Positions 1 to 12,100 of a stretch of 64,000 nt of DNA are shown in pieces. Position 1 is the first letter of the stretch, and each line of letters opens with the position of its first letter. The notes under the pieces were generated by a model. The model saw nothing but the letters and a program-made list of their open reading frames with translations. It had not been told where the DNA came from and made no database searches. Location of the stretch: contig BTRK01000001.1 in assembly GCA_036245805.1 (NCBI GenBank), forward strand, positions 12,276,001 through 12,340,000, given 5' to 3'. Source of the DNA: Pristionchus mayeri (lineage: Eukaryota > Nematoda > Chromadorea > Rhabditida > Neodiplogasteridae). The position numbers and the translations under genes were made by a program.

Positions 1-171
1 ATTGTGTTGCAACGTGAAATGGAATAGTCAATGCTACAGGAACTACTACCTCTTACTGTTTTATCTCTCAGTGGTAGGGTTCGAATTTCGGAAAAACCGT
101 ACTTTCATTCTACACTCTTAAATTGAAGAAGTCATTGTCCCAATTAGGAACTAGACATTATTGCAACATAC

Positions 172-3100
172 TTATAGTTGTTGTCGTTTACACGAAAGTG
201 AAGTGCTTCATTCGCGTTGAGTGAATCGTATACGATATTTATGTCGAGGCTGAGTGAGTATTTCAATATTGTGGATTAAAACGTTATATCACCTAGTCGG
301 TTCTTTTCCTTTCGGATATTTCGAATTTTTGGGGTTACATATTCATTTTTAGAGAGTATCATACGAGGGAACTCCTGACAAGGTAAGCCCTACTCACCTT
401 TCCGATATCACTGCAAATGAGTCCTCAACATTACTGACTGGCGAGTTGTAGTTCTGACCGCTATTGAACAAGCAGCCGACATATCCTGCACAACTTTTTT
501 TATAAATAAGACCTACAAGCGTACATTATCCACGATATCAACATAATTTCTCGGTCCATAGGTACGTTTATGATCAAAATATATAATGAAATAGCTGGGC
601 TCACCAGGAGAAGTATACACAGTAGTCACCGCTCCATTCTTCATCGGTTGTTTTGCTGAAAATTATTTTAATTTTTAAACTCATTTTTTTTTGAAATTTC
701 ACCCTTCCTCCTGTTGACTGTTACATTATGGGCGCCTATGAAGCCGAAATCGACCGTTAGTACAGCAGTGGGGATTGTTGGCCAGGACTTCTCGGCGTGG
801 TGTTGAGATCTGCAACAACATTTTTTTTTTAAATTTCCCAATCATGCACTCATTTTATGCGTACAAAAAATACACTCAATGACATATTATTTCAATAAAC
901 ATGCACATATTTAAATTTCGAACCTCGCTTGGAAAACCGGATTGCACATGTCATCCCCTGCAGCGTCAAATCCTGTGGCGTAGATACGCGGGAAGCCTTC
1001 CTAAGCGATTTCGATTTTACTCTGTTGTCTGATCCCACTATATAATGCTGATTGAATGTAATGAATCACTAACCGGGAAAGTTCCTGTGAATCCTGAGAA
1101 CCACATGGCCTCGAAGCTGGAGAGAATTGTGACAAATCGAGCACGGTCCTTGATCGCAACTCCCAAGTTTTGCTGCGGCACATAAACAGAGGAGCCGAAA
1201 TGCGCTGGAAATTAGTGTTGCACAAGTGCAAATGTTATTTCTTCTCAAAACCGCTCTGTTCAACATTTGAGGAAAGTTATGAGCTTGAGGATAGTTATGA
1301 TCAAATTACTCAACCGCGCACACATTCTCTTGATACCCATTGCACTCCGCCATGTGCACATTGGAGTGTGCACAATTTCTGGCGGTTTTCTCATTCAATA
1401 AACATAAATATAAACCAAATAGTATGCAGAAAAATCATAGATCATGGAAAACTCACGAGCAGTTCGATCGACGATGTAAAGCACGAAATCCAGTCCCATG
1501 TCTCCAACATTTTCGAGCACGTAATCATCGGGCTGTAATGGGACTTTTTTTGATAAAAATGAACATACAAAGCGAATTTACGATCTACCGGCAAATTGAA
1601 TCCCGCGGGAGCGAATACGTTTCCAGAAACGATAGTGTTGAAGCTGAAATGCGTAATAGCCAACTCCAAAAACATCACTGACTATAGAATAGTATTCATA
1701 CCGAGGTATAGTTAGTCTTGTCATGCTATATCTGCGCCGAATGTTATCAGTGATATCACCGATCACCGTCACACGCATGTATCTGAGTCTTCAACGATTT
1801 TTCTCCTGTGACGTCGTCCTGAGTCTTTTGCCAGATTTTTGCTGGGATCGAACCTGGGTGTTGCGGGCGGAAGTGTCATTTACTTACCACTCGGCTATGG
1901 GGTGCATCTGCCCAGGATGCGATGAGTGAACACAAGTACCTGCGCCCCTCTCCCCTCAGTCGTTAAAGGGTGGTCTTTTGTCGGTTCTTGGCGGGGGTCG
2001 AACCTAGGGTAGTCGGCGGTCAGGGTAAAACACTTACCATTTGGCTATGGGTCCATCTTGACTCTAAGCCAAAGAGTGAACTCAAGTACCATCCCTCCTC
2101 GCTCACTGAAGGAGCGTATTTTCCCCGATTTTGAAATGAGTTGAACCCTCTAGCTGCTGTAATCTGACCGAAAGCAAAGAGTCATAGGGTAAGAACGAAA
2201 GTGAGTAAGAGGTGTAGGTCAACAGTCCTCACACTCCAGCGCTTTACTTCACTAGGAAAGATGTCTTGTCACACCGGACCAACCGTACTCAAGGAACCTA
2301 TTATTCAAAAAGAGATCAAAAAGTTAAGTAGTGGGCAGAACACGTTCAAACCTGTACATATCGGAGGGATGTCGTGCTACAAGGGACCCGCGAATTCAAA
2401 AAGGCGCATAAGAGTACTAGTGGAAAGAACAAATTTCAAGTCCGAGCCTCATCAGTGATTAGTCATGTCCCGAGGGGTGACCCTACATACGCAAATTAGA
2501 AATCAACACAACAGGGTGTAATGCCCTCCTCAAGTGTTATGAGTCATCTCCCGGGTGAACCTACAGTACCATACAACTGCAAATTAGAATTCACAACACC
2601 GTGGTGTAACATGTGAATAGTAGGACTTGTACTATGACATCAGTCATAGATGACCAACAGATACAAGGAGGGACAGTCACGCAAAGGGGAGACCGATCGT
2701 TTACAGGAGGGAGAAAGACATAGGGTCGAATAGACACAGAGAAGGTAGATAGGGGGGGGGAAGGTAAGTACACAGAGAGAAAATGATGACAAATGACTCC
2801 TGTACCTACGGTAATGATTGAATAAGGGACTTTCAACTCGGGACCAAGGCGGTAATTCAAATTTGGGTAAATAGACTTAGAGAAAATGATGACAAATGAC
2901 TCCTGTACCTACGGTAATGATTGAATAAGGGACTTTCAACTCGGGACCAAGGCGGTAATTCAAATTTGGGTAAATAGACTTAGAGAAAATGATGACAAAT
3001 GACTCTTGTACCGACGGTAATGATTGAATCAGGGACTTTCAACTCGGGACCAAGGTGGTAATTCAAATTTAAATACCACTGTGATACAATATGCTACTCA

Positions 3101-6100
3101 TATCTCGTAGGCAAGGAAAAGAGTGATGTAAAGCCATTAAATGTGATCTCACACCCGCTCTGTTGAAACATAGTGAGATATTCCTCGGTTAGTTCACCTA
3201 TGTTCAGAGAGAGAGAGATGTTGAAATTGATAAAGAGGGAGTCAGGATCGTTTCGCAAAGTGTGATGTTAAATTTGAAATCACCAGCTTGTGTGCGAACC
3301 CGTAATGAACTCACTCAGGCGCTGTACTGCCTCGGTCATACTGTCAGCAAAGTTAAAGTTGTTGACTTCCGCGATGATTTGGAACTGTGCCCGAACCTCC
3401 TGAGCATCACCTCCTCTGTTGTAGTAAATGACGAAGCGTAACGCAAATGTATCTGGAATCGTTGATGTCACTCGTTAATGGAAGAAGTATACTTAATGTA
3501 TTAAGTGTGCAAGTTGCTCACCGTTGCTGTAGAAGTTAGTGATACGTCGAGTAGGTGGCATCGTACTGGTAGAGTCAGTTCAAGCGAGTAGGGTTAAAGT
3601 GAGGAGTAGGTGCTCTACTCTCCTCCTAGACTCAAGGTCGAATTTTGAATCAACAGTCGGTAGCGCCCCTCTTTTTGCCATACTTTTTTTGAGTAGGGGA
3701 GAGCTAAAGGTCGTTTTTTTGCTGCTCGTTGCGGGGGTATTTAAGCGAGGCACTTCTCCCTTATTTCTCACTTTCACCAATCGATAGTACCTTCACTGAC
3801 TTACACTCCATGTTCCATCTCCTTACACTTCTGCCGTACTTCTGCGTGTTCCTCGTATCTTTACCTTAAGCATTCCTGTGACATTTTGAATTTAGCCATC
3901 TGAGCTTCATTTGCACTCTCTCCCGATTCGGTCACTATTTCGCGCACTGCTATTGTAGTTTCGAGTTTCATCCCCTCAGAGCATTTTTAAGGATATCCCA
4001 TCACGACATATTCCAGTATACCCCCTCATAGCATATTGAATTTTCGAAGAACCTCTATGCCTGTACGACAGACCTCTTCAATACCTACTTCATCGTCCAT
4101 GGCTAACGAGAAGCGATCCGTTTCCATCTCTCCTCCCCGGAAGGTGTCGAATAAAGCTAAAGCTGTGGTGAGTATTATGACGTTGCTGTTGCTCTAGTAG
4201 TGTGTAAAGTTTTTGAGAACTGCACAGTAAAGTTAAATTCGTTTGGCTTTTTAGCTAGAGAAGTACACGTTCGTAGTGCCATATGAGGGCTACACTTCGG
4301 CCAAGTTCGAACAGAGGTTCATCGCAAACCCAACACATCCACTCATCGTACACATGTGCATCCAGTACGTTCGTCTGGCGAAGAACTGTGAGCGGAAGAT
4401 CCGCGAAAGGGGACAGCGTTGTCTGCTGTTTCCACTATGTCGGAGTTGTATCTACGCCAATCGCAGATGTTCCCAAATCCTATTCTTCAATGTGTTACTC
4501 AAGAACTTGAGAGATCAGGCTAGAGAGGATAGTGGTATGTACAGTGAAGAAGAAGGTGATGTATAATCTGCTGTTGGTGTGTATGTTGTTGTTGTTGAAT
4601 CTGATAAAGAATCTCATTAGAAAGAAAAAGCTAATTTTGACCTTTTATCACCAGCATCCAATCGATAATAAATGTATCTGTTTTAACAGCAACATAACAA
4701 CACTAAAGACATACACCACTTACAATATCTACGTAGTTATTTAGTCCATTTCAGATTTGCCATGTTCTCCTCTTTTGTAAAAGACGATTAGGCTCTAGAG
4801 TTGTGTCAGCAAAAATCGTACCTGCTCTAGTGGTTGAAGGAGAAATGTCTTCTACAGGCGATACATTTCCTCTAACTTTCTTGAGTACTCGCCGTCGTGC
4901 TTGCTGTGGTGGTGTTGCGTCTTGAACAGGCTCAGCATCTACATTCACTTCTTCATGACGCTGATTGTGAATTGGCGAGGCTCGGTGATGATCATCGATG
5001 ATATCAACATTGTCATGTCCCAGTAGTTCATCGTCGACAGGTTCCATTACTTGAGCAGGATCATCCTTCTCTGGACGTTCTTGAGGTTCCAATTGCTTGT
5101 TCTTTTTTACGAATCGTTTCTTGAATCTTATAATCCTAGACGGTAAATCTTCGAATAATGCTAATCTTAGAGGTACATCTATAGATCTGTCGTAGAGTAT
5201 TTTTTGCTGCTCCCTTTGCATTTTCTCTAACAACATTTCGTCTTTAGATACGGCATAGTATGTCAACTTGCTTTTACTCATCGTTGGAGAGCTGAGAGCA
5301 AAGCGAGGACAGCAGGAATCACTGCACTAATAAAACCTCCTCCGTATTGGACAAGTTGTCGGCGGGCCTTACGTTCGCGAGAACACTTTGCGATGTTCTT
5401 GATTATATCGAGGTGCCTACAGACAACCTTTCTTTCTTTATGCGAAAATGTAATATGTGAAAGGTTATGAAGTATCTCCACAACACAACTTAGTTCGGCA
5501 AGTGATGCGTTCGCAATTAAATTAGGCTTCTCGCGGAGACGAGAGAGAAACGACCGGTGCTTAGCGACCTTAAACATAGAAATGAGTGTGTTGCTAGTAT
5601 GTTGTCTTTTAAAAAGCATGCGCACAACAGCACTGATACACACATAAAACAACAAATCAACACACACACTAAGACTACAATGAAACTACACCACTACATC
5701 ACGTGTGCAACACGCACGCAACACTATGACAACACTAAGACTACAATAAGACAACGTAATAAGGACAATAGCGCGGCCCATACATTGAGGTTAGTGAAAG
5801 AAGACTAAAAACAAAAACAAAAAAGTAGTTTGGGTCAGACATTGTGCAAATGAAGGAGGATTAGAGAAGGGGTAATGACTAGTTAAACCACGCCTCTCTC
5901 TTACGGAATTGGTATAAATACCCTTCACATCTTCATAACACTCACTTCTATCCCCCGCCGCCTGGACTACCGATTCACTGTCGGCATGATCCCTCTTCTC
6001 AACTACATCGAGGAGCAGTGTCCGTTTTGGCGATATCTCACTCGTCGTGAACGGTCTATGTACTTAAAGGGGACCTACCGAGTGTGAACATCGGAATTGA

Positions 6101-9100
6101 CTCTACCGTCGACACCGCTACTGGGTTCCATCGAGAGCGAACACCTATTCTGTTGGATCTACATGTCTCTCTTGACTCTCATTACAGTCTCATGCGCACT
6201 CCGCGAGGCCTCGACACAGTACTTGGACACGAAAGTTACCGCCTAGGCTACAACCCAGATGTACAACTTCCACTAGTTCGATCGCGAGGAGGGCATATTC
6301 ATGTATTGGAAACGCTTGTTGTGATTTGATTGTATCGAGATAAATTTTTAATTTCTATTGATTATTTGAAGAAAGTTGTTCAAAACAGGGGTCGTTCTGG
6401 CGCGCGTCAGTTTGAACCATCTAACCAACGAGTGAAAACGAGAGACACGAAGATATTGATCGGAGAAGTCAAAAGCGTGGGTTTGACCTTGAACGAAAGA
6501 TAGACGCGAAAGTATCGATTGCGTGAACTCACATCGTAAAGTAGACAAATCCTACCTTAGCGACAGAGGGATTGAGAAAACGCTGCTTGTCGCTCGTCGA
6601 TTTGGGATCGGGTGCACACATTGATGAAAGGTAAGGACTCACATCGAATATCAGTTCCCGTAGTCAGTAGCTGAGTGGTCCAGACGAGAAGTACACTTTA
6701 AGCATCAAGTACCATGTTATACGACAGAGTTTAAACAAAACGAGGGGCAAAGTGACACATAAAATGAACACAATATACGCAAGACCACGTGAGCATGCAT
6801 TGAAGAGGTGTTAGCACTGATGATAAGAGGCGACAGCGGAGTTACCCGTAAATGAGTCGAGGATGCCATTTATGCAGGGAGTTAGGCTCAACAAAATAGT
6901 GATGGTAAGTGCTTACGCCAACTGACTGTGTATGTGGGCTCGATCCTATTAGGATAAAAAGCGGCACGTATGCGGAGAGAGGCGTGTGTACACGCATGCG
7001 CATCTACCTCAATTACAACGGGAATCTCACCCGGCTTGTAAGCAGATCACATATTCTTCAGATGTTGGAGATTGGGAAAAAAAATATTTGGGGAAAATAA
7101 AACGATCCCATCTCTTCCCTAAAACGTAAGAAGATATCTTCGTCGTCGTCGACCTGTAACAACACAACCGACGGAAGAAGTATGATCACTTCTGATGGAA
7201 TGAAATACAATGTTAGATGCTGATCATCTCGTTTTCGATAGGTACATCGACTGTAGATGACGTTGTCGTCGACTTCGTGTATCGTCCTTCACAGATGACG
7301 TTATCGTCGTCTTCATGTGTCGTCCTTCACACCACAACAGTGTTGTGCAACGTGTCACTCCACAATTATAGCTGGTCGCCCGGCGCGCCGGGCGCCTGAG
7401 CTACTTCAAGTGTGGAGTGACACGTTGCACAACACTGTTGTGGTGTGAAGGACGACACATGAAGACGACGATAACGTCATCTGTGAAGGACGACGACGAC
7501 GTCATCTGTGAAGGACGATACACGAAGTCGACGACAACGCCATCTACAGTCGATGTACCTATCGAAAACGAGATGATCAGCATCTAACATTGTATTTCAT
7601 TCCATCAGAAGTGATCATACTTCTTCCGTCGGTTGTGTTGTTACAGGTCGACGACGACGAAGATATCTTCTTACGTTTTAGGGAAGAGATGGGATCGTTT
7701 TATTTTTCCCAAATATTTATTTTTCCCAATCTCCAACATCTGAAGAATATGTGATCTGCTTACAAGCCGGGTGAGATTCCCGTTGTAATTGAGGTAGATG
7801 CGCATGCGTGTACACACGCCTCTCTCCGCATACGTGCCGCTTTTTATCCTAATAGGATCGAGCCCACATACACAGTCAGTTGGCGTAAGTACTTACCATC
7901 ACTATTTTGTTGAGCCTAACTCCCTGCATAAATGGCATCCTCGACTCATTTACGGGTAACTCCGCTGTCGCCTCTTATCATCAGTGCTAACACCTCTTCA
8001 ATGCATGCTCACGTGGTCTTGCGTATATTGTGTTCATTTTACGTGTCACTTTGCCCCTCGTTTTGTTTAAACTCTGTCGTATAACATGGTACTTGATGCT
8101 TAAAGTGTACTTCTCGTCTGGACCACTCAGCTACTGACTACGGGAACTGATATTCGATGTGAGTCCTTACCTTTCATCAATGTGTGCACCCGATCCCAAA
8201 TCGACGAGCGACAAGCAGCGTTTTCTCAATCCCTCTGTCGCTAAGGTAGGATTTGTCTACTTTACGATGTGAGTTCACGCAATCGATACTTTCGCGTCTA
8301 TCTTTCGTTCAAGGTCAAACCCACGCTTTTGACTTCTCCGATCAATATCTTCGTGTCTCTCGTTTTCACTCGTTGGTTAGATGGTTCAAACTGACGCGCG
8401 CCAGAACGACCCCTGTTTTGAACAACTTTCTTCAAATAATCAATAGGAATTTAAAATTTATCTCGATACAATCAAATCACAACAAGCGTTTCCAATACAT
8501 GAATATGCCCTCCTCGCGATCGAACTAGTGGAAGTTGTACATCTGGGTTGTAGCCTAGGCGGTAACTTTCGTGTCCAAGTACTGTGTCGAGGCCTCGCGG
8601 AGTGCGCATGAGACTGTAATGAGAGTCAAGAGAGACATGTAGATCCAACAGAATAGGTGTTCGCTCTCGATGGAACCCAGTAGCGGTGTCGACGGTAGAG
8701 TCAATTCCGATGTTCACACTCGGTAGGTCCCCTTTAAGTACATAGACCGTTCACGACGAGTGAGATATCGCCAAAACGGACACTGCTCCTCGATGTAGTT
8801 GAGAAGAGGGATCATGCCGACAGTGAATCGGTAGTCCAGGCGGCGGGGGATAGAAGTGAGTGTTATGAAGATGTGAAGGGTATTTATACCAATTCCGTAA
8901 GAGAGAGGCGTGGTTTAACTAGTCATTACCCCTTCTCTAATCCTCCTTCATTTGCACAATGTCTGACCCAAACTACTTTTTTGTTTTTGTTTTTAGTCTT
9001 CTTTCACTAACCTCAATGTATGGGCCGCGCTATTGTCCTTATTACGTTGTCTTATTGTAGTCTTAGTGTTGTCATAGTGTTGCGTGCGTGTTGCACACGT

Positions 9101-12100
9101 GATGTAGTGGTGTAGTTTCATTGTAGTCTTAGTGTGTGTGTTGATTTGTTGTTTTATGTGTGTATCAGTGCTGTTGTGCGCATGCTTTTTAAAAGACAAC
9201 ATACTAGCAACACACTCATTTCTATGTTTAAGGTCGCTAAGCACCGGTCGTTTCTCTCTCGTCTCCGCGAGAAGCCTAATTTAATTGCGAACGCATCACT
9301 TGCCGAACTAAGTTGTGTTGTGGAGATACTTCATAACCTTTCACATATTACATTTTCGCATAAAGAAAGAAAGGTTGTCTGTAGGCACCTCGATATAATC
9401 AAGAACATCGCAAAGTGTTCTCGCGAACGTAAGGCCCGCCGACAACTTGTCCAATACGGAGGAGGTTTTATTAGTGCAGTGATTCCTGCTGTCCTCGCTT
9501 TGCTCTCAGCTCTCCAACGATGAGTAAAAGCAAGTTGACATACTATGCCGTATCTAAAGACGAAATGTTGTTAGAGAAAATGCAAAGGGAGCAGCAAAAA
9601 ATACTCTACGACAGATCTATAGATGTACCTCTAAGATTAGCATTATTCGAAGATTTACCGTCTAGGATTATAAGATTCAAGAAACGATTCGTAAAAAAGA
9701 ACAAGCAATTGGAACCTCAAGAACGTCCAGAGAAGGATGATCCTGCTCAAGTAATGGAACCTGTCGACGATGAACTACTGGGACATGACAATGTTGATAT
9801 CATCGATGATCATCACCGAGCCTCGCCAATTCACAATCAGCGTCATGAAGAAGTGAATGTAGATGCTGAGCCTGTTCAAGACGCAACACCACCACAGCAA
9901 GCACGACGGCGAGTACTCAAGAAAGTTAGAGGAAATGTATCGCCTGTAGAAGACATTTCTCCTTCAACCACTAGAGCAGGTACGATTTTTGCTGACACAA
10001 CTCTAGAGCCTAATCGTCTTTTACAAAAGAGGAGAACATGGCAAATCTGAAATGGACTAAATAACTACGTAGATATTGTAAGTGGTGTATGTCTTTAGTG
10101 TTGTTATGTTGCTGTTAAAACAGATACATTTATTATCGATTGGATGCTGGTGATAAAAGGTCAAAATTAGCTTTTTCTTTCTAATGAGATTCTTTATCAG
10201 ATTCAACAACAACAACATACACACCAACAGCAGATTATACATCACCTTCTTCTTCACTGTACATACCACTATCCTCTCTAGCCTGATCTCTCAAGTTCTT
10301 GAGTAACACATTGAAGAATAGGATTTGGGAACATCTGCGATTGGCGTAGATACAACTCCGACATAGTGGAAACAGCAGACAACGCTGTCCCCTTTCGCGG
10401 ATCTTCCGCTCACAGTTCTTCGCCAGACGAACGTACTGGATGCACATGTGTACGATGAGTGGATGTGTTGGGTTTGCGATGAACCTCTGTTCGAACTTGG
10501 CCGAAGTGTAGCCCTCATATGGCACTACGAACGTGTACTTCTCTAGCTAAAAAGCCAAACGAATTTAACTTTACTGTGCAGTTCTCAAAAACTTTACACA
10601 CTACTAGAGCAACAGCAACGTCATAATACTCACCACAGCTTTAGCTTTATTCGACACCTTCCGGGGAGGAGAGATGGAAACGGATCGCTTCTCGTTAGCC
10701 ATGGACGATGAAGTAGGTATTGAAGAGGTCTGTCGTACAGGCATAGAGGTTCTTCGAAAATTCAATATGCTATGAGGGGGTATACTGGAATATGTCGTGA
10801 TGGGATATCCTTAAAAATGCTCTGAGGGGATGAAACTCGAAACTACAATAGCAGTGCGCGAAATAGTGACCGAATCGGGAGAGAGTGCAAATGAAGCTCA
10901 GATGGCTAAATTCAAAATGTCACAGGAATGCTTAAGGTAAAGATACGAGGAACACGCAGAAGTACGGCAGAAGTGTAAGGAGATGGAACATGGAGTGTAA
11001 GTCAGTGAAGGTACTATCGATTGGTGAAAGTGAGAAATAAGGGAGAAGTGCCTCGCTTAAATACCCCCGCAACGAGCAGCAAAAAAACGACCTTTAGCTC
11101 TCCCCTACTCAAAAAAAGTATGGCAAAAAGAGGGGCGCTACCGACTGTTGATTCAAAATTCGACCTTGAGTCTAGGAGGAGAGTAGAGCACCTACTCCTC
11201 ACTTTAACCCTACTCGCTTGAACTGACTCTACCAGTACGATGCCACCTACTCGACGTATCACTAACTTCTACAGCAACGGTGAGCAACTTGCACACTTAA
11301 TACATTAAGTATACTTCTTCCATTAACGAGTGACATCAACGATTCCAGATACATTTGCGTTACGCTTCGTCATTTACTACAACAGAGGAGGTGATGCTCA
11401 GGAGGTTCGGGCACAGTTCCAAATCATCGCGGAAGTCAACAACTTTAACTTTGCTGACAGTATGACCGAGGCAGTACAGCGCCTGAGTGAGTTCATTACG
11501 GGTTCGCACACAAGCTGGTGATTTCAAATTTAACATCACACTTTGCGAAACGATCCTGACTCCCTCTTTATCAATTTCAACATCTCTCTCTCTCTGAACA
11601 TAGGTGAACTAACCGAGGAATATCTCACTATGTTTCAACAGAGCGGGTGTGAGATCACATTTAATGGCTTTACATCACTCTTTTCCTTGCCTACGAGATA
11701 TGAGTAGCATATTGTATCACAGTGGTATTTAAATTTGAATTACCACCTTGGTCCCGAGTTGAAAGTCCCTGATTCAATCATTACCGTCGGTACAAGAGTC
11801 ATTTGTCATCATTTTCTCTAAGTCTATTTACCCAAATTTGAATTACCGCCTTGGTCCCGAGTTGAAAGTCCCTTATTCAATCATTACCGTAGGTACAGGA
11901 GTCATTTGTCATCATTTTCTCTAAGTCTATTTACCCAAATTTGAATTACCGCCTTGGTCCCGAGTTGAAAGTCCCTTATTCAATCATTACCGTAGGTACA
12001 GGAGTCATTTGTCATCATTTTCTCTCTGTGTACTTACCTTCCCCCCCCCTATCTACCTTCTCTGTGTCTATTCGACCCTATGTCTTTCTCCCTCCTGTAA

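Noticed and set aside
60..105. GGTTCGAATTTC box B-like motif near the left edge
   Set aside because: No box A at the right distance; too little evidence for a tRNA or SINE.
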